Shown here: positions 19,961 through 27,617 of the stretch, piece by piece
Numbering within the stretch: position 1 is the stretch's first letter
How the letters are laid out: every line of letters starts with the position of its first letter
Virus record (IMG/VR): IMGVR_UViG_3300036766_002263
Coordinates: 1 to 30,789 of that record
DNA from: a virus
Strand: one strand, 5' to 3'
DNA length: 30,789 nucleotides
Notes under the pieces: generated by a model
What the model was told of the DNA's origin: nothing
Databases searched by the model: none
What the model saw: only the letters and a program-made list of their open reading frames with translations
Position numbers and translations under genes: made by a program

Positions 19961-20104
19961 GGCGCTCAAAACGCCGTTATCGGTGAGCGGTACCGCACCC
20001 GTCAGACTTGCGGATTTTTTGTGCCTGCGATTCGCCGGGTGCGTGGCTGAATACAACACGCGCAAGCGGAATACGCCCGCCGCCTCACCGCGGTTTTGAG
20101 CGCC
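19961..20104 (+). ncRNA. candidate structured RNA / attenuator ahead of the phage genes
   Basis: Nested complements enclose 144 nt: GGCGCTCAAAAC (19961-19972) with 20093-20104 (12 bp), CGGTGAG (19981-19987) with 20084-20090, and CGCACCCG (19994-20001) with 20036-20043. An alternative short hairpin, CCGCA (19993-19997) with TGCGG (20009-20013), is followed by six T residues (20015-20020), like a terminator that excludes the third long stem. This suggests a switching leader. The sequence has the look of conserved prophage RNA elements, but I cannot assign a family. Confidence 0.45.
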
Positions 20105-20137
20105 CGGCCCTATTTCCTACACATCAGGAGGCGCACC

Positions 20138-20488
20138 ATGTCCGCTCAAATTGTCGCACTACTCAATCATTCCGTTTTCGCTCAACTCCAGGCAAAGGAT
20201 TCCGCGCGCGTCTGGCTCACAACCGAACACGAGATCGAAATCGCGCCGGCGCTAAAATTGAAAATCGAACTCGAACATGTCGATGACGAGTGGCAAATCC
20301 GGGCGACTTTCAATGGCCCAGGCGTCAAAGATAAGTCGTATCACCTGCCACCTGAGACACACCTCGATGCATCTAGGTGGGCGGGCCTTCACATAGTGCC
20401 GCGCGCCATTGAGTTCACAAACGGCGAACCATCGCGATGCCTCATGGAGTTCATCCCCGCGCGCTCGTTGTGTGTTGCCGCCGATTGA
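20138..20488 (+). CDS. hypothetical protein (116 aa) of the phage-like cluster
   Basis: I do not recognise this 116-residue protein. ATG at 20138 is preceded by AGGAGG at a good distance. It has alternating beta-like segments, EIEIAPALKLKIELEHVDDE, then WQIRATFNGPGVKDKSYHLP, and a final SRCLMEFIPARSLCV. No signal peptide or membrane segment is visible. The location just after the structured intergenic region and before the connector-like gene suggests a minor phage structural or regulatory role. That is inference from position only. Confidence 0.55.
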   Translation: MSAQIVALLNHSVFAQLQAKDSARVWLTTEHEIEIAPALKLKIELEHVDDEWQIRATFNGPGVKDKSYHLPPETHLDASRWAGLHIVPRAIEFTNGEPSRCLMEFIPARSLCVAAD

Positions 20489-20551
20489 CGGAAAGTCTCT
20501 AAAAATCTTTGCGCCGACACGAAATCTACCTCCTCTCCGCCTCCAGGAGGC

Positions 20552-20596
20552 ATGATCTCGACCTACCCCGCTACCATCGGACCACCGTTTTTGTAA
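20552..20596 (+). CDS. possible 14-residue leader peptide
   Basis: ATG at 20552 is preceded directly by AGGAGG and would encode MISTYPATIGPPFL before TAA. The ribosome binding site lies inside the palindrome GCCTCC-A-GGAGGC (20539-20551), which could limit access. The next gene starts 11 bp after the stop with almost no ribosome binding site of its own, so coupling through this leader is plausible. It may also be a chance start. Confidence 0.35.
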   Translation: MISTYPATIGPPFL

Positions 20597-20607
20597 CCAT
20601 ACGGCCC

Positions 20608-21273
20608 ATGAAGAACGGAATGGGTAAGGCAGACTTGGTGCGCGACCTGTGTGCCATTTTTCGTGGTGCCCTTGAGAAAAATTCCATCCAGATCGATCTG
20701 GAAAGTTGCCTGTCTTGCGCTGCGCGTGATTTGGCATTAGCGCGACGCCGAACACTGGTCGGCGAGATACTGGCCGATCCCGGGCGAGCAACCTATCCGG
20801 CGCCAGATGACCTACTCTTACTGAAATTTTCACTTTGGGGCGTCGTACATTCTCGCGGTCGTAATTGTGATGCCCTGGATGCATCAAGCACGATCCCGCG
20901 CTTGAGCCTAATCCCGGACAATAGTGGCCGCCAAACGCTGCTGTTAGATCCTCCGCCGACGACGGCGCAGATTATGTTATTTGGGACCGCTTATCGGTTT
21001 TTTTATCTGGCAAACCATCGCCTGGCGAACGATCCGGAAGAAACTACCGTGCACCCAGCGCACCGCACGTTGCTGCTTATGCGCGCCGCCGCTGAGGTTT
21101 TGCAGGAGCTTGTTCGTGGCGGCGCGACAGCGCCGGTCGCAATATCCGGGTCCGGCATACCTCCAAGTCGCGGTACGCCAGCAGAGATTGCAGTGAAGTT
21201 GCTGGAGGAATTCGATTCAAGAACTACCGTCGAGATTTCCGACGGCGCACCCGACGGAGTCGCCGACGGTTGA
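20608..21273 (+). CDS. probable phage connector/adaptor-like protein (221 aa)
   Basis: This 221-residue helical protein recalls phage head-tail adaptor (gp6-like) proteins. The early part has KADLVRDLCAIFRGALEKNS, then LESCLSCAARDLALARRRTL, followed by YPAPDDLLLLKFSLWG. The end has HRTLLLMRAAAEVLQELVRG. A Pro/Gly/Ser-rich linker and acidic tail follow (TTVEISDGAPDGVADG). ATG at 20608 is the likely start; an in-frame TTG at 20509 would extend it. The ribosome binding site is poor and a short leader peptide precedes it. Placement just before the capsid gene fits a head-completion role, but the similarity is weak and the function unproven. Confidence 0.5.
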   Translation: MKNGMGKADLVRDLCAIFRGALEKNSIQIDLESCLSCAARDLALARRRTLVGEILADPGRATYPAPDDLLLLKFSLWGVVHSRGRNCDALDASSTIPRLSLIPDNSGRQTLLLDPPPTTAQIMLFGTAYRFFYLANHRLANDPEETTVHPAHRTLLLMRAAAEVLQELVRGGATAPVAISGSGIPPSRGTPAEIAVKLLEEFDSRTTVEISDGAPDGVADG

Positions 21274-21298
21274 CACCGCCAGATTTCGGGTATAACTT
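21270..21298 (+). promoter_or_regulatory. putative capsid gene promoter
   Basis: TTGACA (21270-21275) overlaps the preceding stop codon. TATAAC (21291-21296) lies 15 bp downstream, and TAACTT (21293-21298) at 17 bp is an alternative -10. A strong -35 and fair -10 suggest a sigma70-type promoter for the capsid gene. Confidence 0.5.
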
Positions 21299-21353
21299 CT
21301 AATCATTAAGGCACAACGCGCGTCGCAATTTCTGCGGCGAGATTCAAGCGAAA

Positions 21354-21387
21354 GCCGCTGATCCCACTCCGGGGTCAGCGGCTTTTT
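21354..21387 (+). terminator. terminator-like hairpin in the capsid leader
   Basis: AAGCCGCTGA and TCAGCGGCTT form a perfect 10-bp stem followed by a T run. It lies between the putative promoter and the capsid start, 8 bp before the ribosome binding site GGAGG. It either ends upstream transcription or attenuates the capsid message. Confidence 0.75.
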
Positions 21388-21407
21388 TGCTTTTGGAGGA
21401 AAACATC

Positions 21408-22865
21408 GTGGATCAACTGGCACAGGAAACCCTACTTCTTCAAGAGGCCGTCGACCGCCGACTCGGTTTGGACAACACTTCAGACTCTCAGCGCTTCTGT
21501 AACACTGGCGGCCAACTCATCGAGGGAAATAAATTAATCGCTGCCCGCATTCTGGCGGAGTTCGACAAAAATCACGGGCATCGTCTGCACTCAGAGTACA
21601 AAATGCTGGCCGCCGGAGACGGCAAGGTTTCCGACGCCGCAGTGCCCGCAATCTTCGAGCGCACGGTCATCCGCGAGGCGCTGTATAACATGATCGGCCT
21701 TCAGTTCGTCGATGTCGGCACATCTCCATTCGCCAGCAGCGCCACGATCGCCTACAGCTACCGCGACACCGCCGCTGCCGGGCGCATTAGCACGCGCAAG
21801 TACGAGGGACAGCCCATCGCCCGCGCCGGTATTATCCAGACATCAGAAACGGCCTACCCGATTCCGCAGAAGCTCGCGTTCGAGGTGTCGGACGAACTGC
21901 GCTACCTGACCACGTCCGGCACTCTCAACTGGGATTCCGTGATCGAAAACATACGCAACGCCGCGCGCATCATCGGCGAAGACTCCGAACAATTGATCTT
22001 CAACGAGGTGCTAAACGCCGCTGATGAATACGGCGCGGTGGCCGTGTCCGCCGAGGCGCTCACCCAGGTCAACGGCACGAACAAGATTTTCGCGCTGGTG
22101 AATTTCCCGGTGGTGCGCCCGCGCAAAATCTTCGATTTGCAGGGCACCCAGGTGGGCAGCACGGTCAACCCGATTGTGGTGAGTTACGCCAGCGTGGCGC
22201 GCAGTGAGTACGACGGCACCGGCACGCAGGCGAGCGGCACGTACTACGTGCTCGACTACAACCTGGGCGAGATCTACTTCGTCTCCGAGCTGGGCGTGGT
22301 GGTCACGCCGCCCAACGCCACGGCGATCACGGTGGCCTACTCCCGGTCGACCAACGCCTATAAGTTCGACACCGATCTCGGTTCGCTCAAGACCGAGGAG
22401 AAGTGGGACGACTTCCTGTACCGCTTCGGGCTGCGCAAGAACGTCATCGAGTCGGACCGCTACTTCGCGGCGAATTTCGGTTTGATGAGCGGCACCATTC
22501 GCACCCAGATCGAGCAGGCGCGCGGCTTCGTGGAATCCGGCGCGCGTACCGGTACCGATCTCGCCGCCGACGGCAATCTTGGACGCATCAAGGATGTGGC
22601 ACAGTTCCGCACCACCGCTCCGAGTCTCAACATGGGCGACGTGCGCGTCATCCTTGGCCAGCGCGGCGTAACGCGCTACCGCGTAATGAAGCCCTGGGCC
22701 ATGGGGCAGCTTGAGAGCCAAAGGGACACCAACGGCCGCTTCACCGGCAAGAAAGAGGCCTACGGCGACCAGTACATCGTGCTGCACACGCCGACGCAGC
22801 TGAAGGCGGCCTACACCAGCATGGTGTTGTACAGCAGCGCCGGACGCGTGAACCGTGCGGCGTAA
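21408..22865 (+). CDS. phage major capsid protein
   Basis: This 485-residue protein has the look of an HK97-fold phage major capsid protein. The N-arm is helical (QETLLLQEAVDRRLGLDNTS). The core has FERTVIREALYNMIGLQFVD, then TIAYSYRDTAAAG, AYPIPQKLAFEVSDELRYLT and ARIIGEDSEQLIFNEVLNAA. A beta-rich insertion follows (about 225-310, VNFPVVRPRKIFDLQGTQVG, then SGTYYVLDYNLGEIYFVSEL). The C-terminus is VTRYRVMKPWAMGQLESQRD, then AYGDQYIVLHTPTQLKAAYT. GTG at 21408 behind GGAGG (21395-21399) is the best start. No protease, scaffold or portal gene is adjacent. It sits between two terminator-like hairpins, implying its own transcription unit. Confidence 0.78.
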   Translation: MDQLAQETLLLQEAVDRRLGLDNTSDSQRFCNTGGQLIEGNKLIAARILAEFDKNHGHRLHSEYKMLAAGDGKVSDAAVPAIFERTVIREALYNMIGLQFVDVGTSPFASSATIAYSYRDTAAAGRISTRKYEGQPIARAGIIQTSETAYPIPQKLAFEVSDELRYLTTSGTLNWDSVIENIRNAARIIGEDSEQLIFNEVLNAADEYGAVAVSAEALTQVNGTNKIFALVNFPVVRPRKIFDLQGTQVGSTVNPIVVSYASVARSEYDGTGTQASGTYYVLDYNLGEIYFVSELGVVVTPPNATAITVAYSRSTNAYKFDTDLGSLKTEEKWDDFLYRFGLRKNVIESDRYFAANFGLMSGTIRTQIEQARGFVESGARTGTDLAADGNLGRIKDVAQFRTTAPSLNMGDVRVILGQRGVTRYRVMKPWAMGQLESQRDTNGRFTGKKEAYGDQYIVLHTPTQLKAAYTSMVLYSSAGRVNRAA

Positions 22866-22929
22866 AAAGGCTCTTGCAGAGCCGCTCGGTCCCGTAGCGG
22901 CATCCACGGGCAATTTTTGCTCCTCCTTG

Positions 22930-22957
22930 CCGGCGAGGCGTCGCCGGCTTTTTTTTC
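22930..22957 (+). terminator. terminator between capsid and tail chaperone genes
   Basis: GCCGGCGA, the loop GGCG, and TCGCCGGC form an 8-bp GC stem followed by eight T residues. It lies about 65 bp after the capsid stop and only 17 bp before the next gene. Confidence 0.85.
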
Positions 22958-22973
22958 AGTTGGAGATTGGCGA

Positions 22974-23366
22974 ATGACCGAAGTGGTGAAAATTCGCGGC
23001 GAGACTCTCGTTCTGCGCAGATTCGATTTTCTGGAACAACGGAAAGCCGCAATCGTGTCTGATCCTGTTCTTGACAACCTTGCACAGATTGTACGGTCTC
23101 AGGGCGGTGAGAATATGAATCCTACGGCGATGGTAAGAGTGTTCGAGTCGCACATCGATTCGTACATAATTTTGCTCGGCATGGCAGCGCACCGGCCGGC
23201 CGAATGGATTCGAACGTTGACGGAAACAGAGGGAGATATGCTGGTCAGTACGTTCTGGTTGGAGCATTCCTATTTTTTCTCGAAACTCTTTTTTTCGAAA
23301 CTGTACGCTGGTATCGACAACGATTCGGGCAATGTCTTGCATGCAACGGTCGGCGTGAAAGTTTGA
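22974..23366 (+). CDS. tail assembly chaperone-like paralogue 1 (130 aa)
   Basis: This 130-residue protein is the first of three related tandem genes. It opens MTEVVKIRGETLVLRRFDFL and carries TAMVRVFESHIDSYIILLGM and AAHRPAEWIRTLTETEGDML. The ending is aromatic and hydrophobic: TFWLEHSYFFSKLFFSKLYA. The order of segments matches the two following proteins, the last of which has a frameshift extension like tail assembly chaperones. The chaperone role is inferred from that and from the tape measure gene nearby. ATG at 22974 follows GGAG and lies just downstream of a terminator. No frameshift partner is found after this copy. Confidence 0.55.
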   Translation: MTEVVKIRGETLVLRRFDFLEQRKAAIVSDPVLDNLAQIVRSQGGENMNPTAMVRVFESHIDSYIILLGMAAHRPAEWIRTLTETEGDMLVSTFWLEHSYFFSKLFFSKLYAGIDNDSGNVLHATVGVKV

Positions 23367-23382
23367 ACGGGGAAACCAACCG

Positions 23383-23796
23383 ATGACCGAAGAGATCGAT
23401 ATCTGCGGTGAAATCATCGTGCTGCGGGAATTCGATTTCTTGGCGAAGCGTAAGGCTTCGGCGCTGGTGGAAAAGGTTCTCGACGATCTGGTTCGGGTTG
23501 TCATATCTCAGCGAGGCACTAACCTCGACATTTTAACTATGGCCAAAGTATTCGAATCGCACAATGAAACATTCGCCATCCTGCTCGGCATGGCAGCGCG
23601 ACGGCCGGTTGAGTGGATTCACGTGCTGTCGGGGATAGAGGGACGATTGCTAACCCGGGCGTTTTGGTCGGTGCATTCGTCTTATTTTTCGCGCTTATTT
23701 TTCCGCAGGCTTGCTCTCGCTTGCGCAGGACATCAGCGAAGCGCCAGTAATATGGCGCCCGCGAATAATTCTAGGCACCAGCAACAATTTCATTGA
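23383..23796 (+). CDS. tail assembly chaperone-like paralogue 2 (137 aa)
   Basis: This is the second paralogue. It aligns with copy 1 across its length: CGEIIVLREFDFLAKRKASA, AKVFESHNETFAILLGMAAR, RPVEWIHVLSGIEGRLLTRA, and WSVHSSYFSRLFFRRLA. The C-terminal 25 or so residues diverge, with a low-complexity NMAPANNSRHQQQFH. ATG at 23383 follows GGGGAAA, 17 bp after copy 1. No frameshift extension is visible. It probably arose by tandem duplication; the function of a second, extension-less copy is unknown. Confidence 0.55.
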   Translation: MTEEIDICGEIIVLREFDFLAKRKASALVEKVLDDLVRVVISQRGTNLDILTMAKVFESHNETFAILLGMAARRPVEWIHVLSGIEGRLLTRAFWSVHSSYFSRLFFRRLALACAGHQRSASNMAPANNSRHQQQFH

Positions 23797-23810
23797 GGCG
23801 AAAATCAACT

Positions 23811-24206
23811 ATGAACGATAAAGAAAACGATCTCACCACCCTGTTCCCAGCTCCGGTGGCCGTGGAAGTGCGCGGCGAAAGCTTAAACATTCTACCGCTG
23901 AAAGTCGGTCAAATCCCTCCATTGATGCGCGCGCTCGGGCCAGCAGCACGCGATATGTTTAATGGCGAGACGATCGACTGGCTGCTGCTGCTCGAACGCC
24001 ATAGCGACTCTGTGATCGATGCACTCGCCATCGCTATCGGCAAGCCGCGAACATGGATGGATGCGTTGCCGCCGTCCGATCTGCTCCGGCTTGCTCGCGC
24101 CGTACTGGAGATCAACCGGGATTTTTTTACCCAAAGCGTCAAGCCGGAACTCGACCGGATGATGGCGCTAATGGCGGGGAGTGGGCAGACGCCTGTCACG
24201 ACTTAA
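23811..24206 (+). CDS. tail assembly chaperone (short form), paralogue 3
   Basis: This 131-residue protein resembles the two upstream: VEVRGESLNILPLKVGQIPP, LLLLERHSDSVIDALAIAIG, KPRTWMDALPPSDLLRLARA, then EINRDFFTQSVKPELDRMM. In siphophages the gene just before the tape measure encodes a chaperone made in short and frameshifted long forms that coat the tape measure during tail assembly. Here the -1 frame stays open past the stop, without a start codon, and encodes a further compact domain (next entry). ATG at 23811 follows GAGG. Its position, paralogy and frameshift make it the most convincing of the three. Confidence 0.65.
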   Translation: MNDKENDLTTLFPAPVAVEVRGESLNILPLKVGQIPPLMRALGPAARDMFNGETIDWLLLLERHSDSVIDALAIAIGKPRTWMDALPPSDLLRLARAVLEINRDFFTQSVKPELDRMMALMAGSGQTPVTT

Positions 24207-24388
24207 TCGCGGCAGGCCATGATTGGGGCGACATTCGGGACTATACGCTGGCGCAGACGCGGCTGTTTCTCGCCGCCACGGGGCGCGCGGAGAGCCGAAA
24301 ACGACGCGAACTGCTCACGCTGTTGCGCGCGGCTCAGGCAGACGAAAAGAGTTTCGAGAAAATATGGAAAATCCTGGCGGCGGAGTAA
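24128..24388 (+). CDS. -1 frameshift extension of the tail assembly chaperone
   Basis: In the -1 frame relative to the chaperone, an open frame extends to a stop at 24388 and includes GEWADACHDLIAAGHDWGDI, then RDYTLAQTRLFLAA. A GHxxxDIRxYTLAQ pattern resembles C-terminal parts of phage tail chaperone proteins as I recall them. No ATG, GTG or TTG occurs in this frame after 24128, so it needs ribosome slippage. Candidate sites are T_TTT_TTT (24122-24128), exactly in zero frame, and the GCG_GGG_A run (24174-24180), which gives the smoother junction MAG-EWADAC. The true site is unsettled. Confidence 0.6.
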   Translation, partial: YPKRQAGTRPDDGANGGEWADACHDLIAAGHDWGDIRDYTLAQTRLFLAATGRAESRKRRELLTLLRAAQADEKSFEKIWKILAAE

Positions 24389-24433
24389 GCACGGCGGAAT
24401 GAACGAATCACGGCAACTCGGGTGACAACATAA

Positions 24434-27400
24434 ATGGCGCGCGAACTAGACTTCGGTATTCGCATTCGGGCGAAAGACGAGACGGCGGCGGCTTTCCGCT
24501 CTGCGCAGCAGGGCGCGCGGTCTTTCAGCTCACAACTTGATTCGGCTCGCCGCGCGCTGATCACTTTTTTTTCTCTCGCCGCCGCCACCCGCGCCGCTAG
24601 CGAAATTATCCGGGTCGCTGACGCTTATCAACAGGTCAACGCGCGCCTGCGGCTGGCAGTCACCTCCACGCAGGAATACGTTAGCGCCCAGACGGCGCTG
24701 TTCCAGATCGCGCAGGCCACCCGCAGCGAAATTAGTGGCACCGTCGATCTCTACACACGTCTTGCACGTTCGACCAAGGATCTCGGCGCGTCGCAGGCGA
24801 CGCTCCTCGCCGTCACCGAGACAGTCAATAAGGCGATCCAACTTTCCGGGGTTTCAGCCGAGTCCGCCAATGCCGCACTTGTTCAGTTGAGCCAAGGTCT
24901 GGCCGCCGGCGCACTGCGTGGCGATGAGCTGCGCTCCGTGCTTGAGCAAACGCCGCGCCTCGCCGAGGCCCTGGCCCAAGGCCTAGGTGTCTCGATCGGC
25001 GAGCTGCGCTCGCTCGGCGAACAGGGCAAGCTCACGGCCGAGGCGATCATTAACAGCCTGTTGAAGGCCGGTGAAACCGTCAACAAAGAATTCGGTCAGA
25101 TGCCGGCGACGGTTGGGCAGGCGCTCACCCAGGTCGGCAACGCCTGGGCGCGGTTCATCGGCCAGTCGAACGAATCCGCCGGCGCAACGCGGTCATTGGC
25201 CTCGGCGCTTTCGGCCCTCGCGCAGAATTTCAACGCCTTCGCCGAGAATGCCGTGCGCCTCGGCGGCATCATTGCCACGGTCTACGCGGCGCAGGTGATC
25301 AAATCGATCCACGATTGGATCGTGGCCCAGCTCGCCGGCCTGCAGGTGGCCGCGGCGGCGCGCGCGGCGCATCTCGCGGAATTGCAGGCCAAGGTGCGCG
25401 TGACTGAGGCCACGGCGATTTACACTCAGATGCTGCTCGCCGAGGCGCAGGCGGCAGTTGCCGCCGCCACCGGCATGCAGCGCCTGATTCTGGTCGAGAC
25501 CCAGCTTATCGCGGTGCAGAAGGCCGCAGCCGCTTCCGCCGCCGAGGCCGCGGCGGCGCAGAAGGCCCTGGATGCGGCTATGACCACCGGCGCGCTCGGC
25601 GGCATCAAGGGATTGCTTAAGGGCCTGTTTAGCCTGAATGCCGTTTTTGCTGCCCTCATCGGTTGGCAGATCGGGTCATGGCTGCGCGATGAATTCGAAG
25701 TCGCGCGCAAAGCTGGCATCGCCCTCGCCGGTGGACTACATGAGACTTTTGCGAGTCTCAAGGGCGCCATACTGGTCGTCGGCGAAACCATCAGTTTTGC
25801 GTTCGACCATCCGCTCGATATGGTGCGCGGGAAGCTCGACGTCCTGCGCGAGCGCATCAAGGCGATCAACGCCGAGACGCAAAAGGAACTGGCCCAGGTC
25901 CGCGACGGGTATAGCGAACTCTTCGCCGCGGAAAACAAAACCTCCGCACCGGATGTTGGCGCCACGGGCGGTAGCACTGCCCCCACGCCCGTGCGCCGCG
26001 CGCCTACCTCCATTCCTGATCCCGACGTGACTCGGGCAAGGCTAGATAGCATCGCCGCAATTACTAAGGATCATATCCAACGCGAGCGGGAGTCGATCGA
26101 TGCATCCTACGCGCAAAGTCTCATATCCTTGCGCGACTACTTCACACGCCGCACGGCGCTGACGCAGCAAGGGCTCGATGCCGAGATCGTCGCGGGGCGC
26201 GCGGCGCTGGATGAGGCCAGGAGAGAGGAAGAGAAAGCCCGCGCCAAGGTGCAGACCACGCAACCCGGGGAAAGCCGCGAGCAGGCGCTCGGTGATTTGA
26301 AGAAGGCGAAGGAAAATGAAATCAAGGCGGAAGGCGATCTCATCCGCTTGCAGGAAGCGCGCACGGCTGCCGGCATCGCCGGCACGCGCGATCTCAGGGC
26401 CGCCGAGCAGATATATGCAGACGAAGTCTCGCAGATACTCGAACGCACGCTCGAAGCCCAGGGACAGACCGCCGAGGCGCGCGGGCTCGCACTGGAGCGC
26501 GAATTCCGCGGCACGCTCGCGCGCATGAAACAAGAAGGCGACACCGTGGGCCAGACCCTCATCGAAAATCTCATCGACACCGAAAAGGCACGGGCACTGC
26601 TCGATCAGTTCCAGAAAGACTATGACCGCGCGCTTGTGCAAATGCAGGCGACCGAGACCGACATCAACACCCAGCGCGCGGCCGGGATGATCGGCGAGAC
26701 CGAGGCACGCCGACGCATCATCGATCTGCACCAGCGCACGGCAGCCTCGATGGAGACAGTTATTCAGAAGATGCGCGAGCAGGCGGATCTCATCCGGAGC
26801 GACTCACCCGAGGCGACGGCGGCCATCGACAGGACGATCGCCGGATGGCAGCGCCTATCCCAAGAGATAGACCCCATCGCGCAACGCATTAATGACTCCG
26901 TCGAGAAAGGTCTTGCCGACTCGCTCTACGATTTCATCATCGGCACGAAAACCGCCAAGGAGGCCTTCCAAGACTTCGCGAGATCGGTCGTATCTGCAAT
27001 AGCGCGCATCGCCGCCGAGAAGATGGCCGCGGCGATCTTCGGGGGCATGGCTGGGGGAGGCGTTGGCGGTCTGATCGCCAGCATCTTCCACAGTGGCGGC
27101 GTGGTAGGCTCGGGTGGCACGCGACGCGCGATCTCGCCGCTCGCCTTCGCCGGCGCACCCAGGATGCATGCGGGCGGCATCGCCGGACTGAAATCGGACG
27201 AAGTGCCGGCCATCCTGCAGAGCGGCGAGACAGTGATCCCGCGCGGTCAGACGCGTAGCGGTGGCGGCCAGAGCGACAACGTCAAAGTTATCATCGAGAA
27301 CAAGGGAGCGCCGATCGCTGCGGACAATGCCAATGCCTCGTTCGACGCAGAGGGAATGGTAGTGCGAATCGTGGTGGGCGACGCCGCCCGCGGCGGGCCG

Positions 27401-27451
27401 ATTTCCTCTACCCTGGCGCGCACCTTCAACCTGCGTCGCGGTGGCGGGTAA
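24434..27451 (+). CDS. phage tail tape measure protein
   Basis: This 1005-residue protein sets tail length and is threaded through the tail tube. The N-terminal tape-measure domain (about 55-240) has IRVADAYQQVNARLRLAVTS, ..., SGTVDLYTRLARSTKDLGAS, ..., GDELRSVLEQTPRLAEALAQ and NEFGQMPATVGQALTQVGNA-like text. Hydrophobic and Ala-rich helices (about 270-420) and long coiled-coil (about 530-830) follow. The C-terminus has AAIFGGMAGGGVGGLIASIF and the GLKSDEVPAILQSGETVIPR motif common to this family. At roughly 0.15 nm per residue the tail would be about 150 nm. ATG at 24434 has a weak ribosome binding site. It is the last phage gene; expected downstream tail-tip genes are absent. Confidence 0.9.
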   Translation: MARELDFGIRIRAKDETAAAFRSAQQGARSFSSQLDSARRALITFFSLAAATRAASEIIRVADAYQQVNARLRLAVTSTQEYVSAQTALFQIAQATRSEISGTVDLYTRLARSTKDLGASQATLLAVTETVNKAIQLSGVSAESANAALVQLSQGLAAGALRGDELRSVLEQTPRLAEALAQGLGVSIGELRSLGEQGKLTAEAIINSLLKAGETVNKEFGQMPATVGQALTQVGNAWARFIGQSNESAGATRSLASALSALAQNFNAFAENAVRLGGIIATVYAAQVIKSIHDWIVAQLAGLQVAAAARAAHLAELQAKVRVTEATAIYTQMLLAEAQAAVAAATGMQRLILVETQLIAVQKAAAASAAEAAAAQKALDAAMTTGALGGIKGLLKGLFSLNAVFAALIGWQIGSWLRDEFEVARKAGIALAGGLHETFASLKGAILVVGETISFAFDHPLDMVRGKLDVLRERIKAINAETQKELAQVRDGYSELFAAENKTSAPDVGATGGSTAPTPVRRAPTSIPDPDVTRARLDSIAAITKDHIQRERESIDASYAQSLISLRDYFTRRTALTQQGLDAEIVAGRAALDEARREEEKARAKVQTTQPGESREQALGDLKKAKENEIKAEGDLIRLQEARTAAGIAGTRDLRAAEQIYADEVSQILERTLEAQGQTAEARGLALEREFRGTLARMKQEGDTVGQTLIENLIDTEKARALLDQFQKDYDRALVQMQATETDINTQRAAGMIGETEARRRIIDLHQRTAASMETVIQKMREQADLIRSDSPEATAAIDRTIAGWQRLSQEIDPIAQRINDSVEKGLADSLYDFIIGTKTAKEAFQDFARSVVSAIARIAAEKMAAAIFGGMAGGGVGGLIASIFHSGGVVGSGGTRRAISPLAFAGAPRMHAGGIAGLKSDEVPAILQSGETVIPRGQTRSGGGQSDNVKVIIENKGAPIAADNANASFDAEGMVVRIVVGDAARGGPISSTLARTFNLRRGGG

Positions 27452-27469
27452 CCCCTTCTCGTGAAGGGG
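27452..27469 (+). terminator. hairpin directly after the tape measure gene
   Basis: CCCCTTC, the loop TCGT, and GAAGGGG form a 7-bp stem two bases past the stop. It is followed by AATTTAT, a weak T tract. It is a plausible end of the phage operon. Confidence 0.6.
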
Positions 27470-27577
27470 AATTTATGAGGTTCAAGCCGCCCGTTGCATC
27501 TTTTCGGGCAGTCCTATGATAAGTTTTCGTGTTCCCAGGATGTCTGTGCAACGGAGCCATTTATGCAATCCTCACAA

Positions 27578-27617
27578 CAATCCGGTAGCAGCACGCTGAG
27601 CCGCTGCTACCGGATTG
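27578..27617. repeat. 15-bp perfect inverted repeat
   Basis: CAATCCGGTAGCAGC (27578-27592) and its exact complement (27603-27617) enclose a ten-base loop. It lies between the phage cluster and the dehydrogenase gene, about 75 bp before the latter. There is no T tract. It could be an RNA hairpin, an operator, or a junction mark. Confidence 0.75.

Noticed and set aside
20509-20607. An upstream in-frame TTG start for the connector-like gene.
   Set aside because: The added 33 residues (RHEIYLLSASRRHD and so on) look non-coding and overlap a better placed leader frame. No ribosome binding site precedes the TTG.
22011-22913. A 300-codon minus-strand open frame opposite the capsid gene.
   Set aside because: It is a mirror of GC-rich codons in an intact capsid gene, has a His/Gly/Arg-rich composition and no domain.
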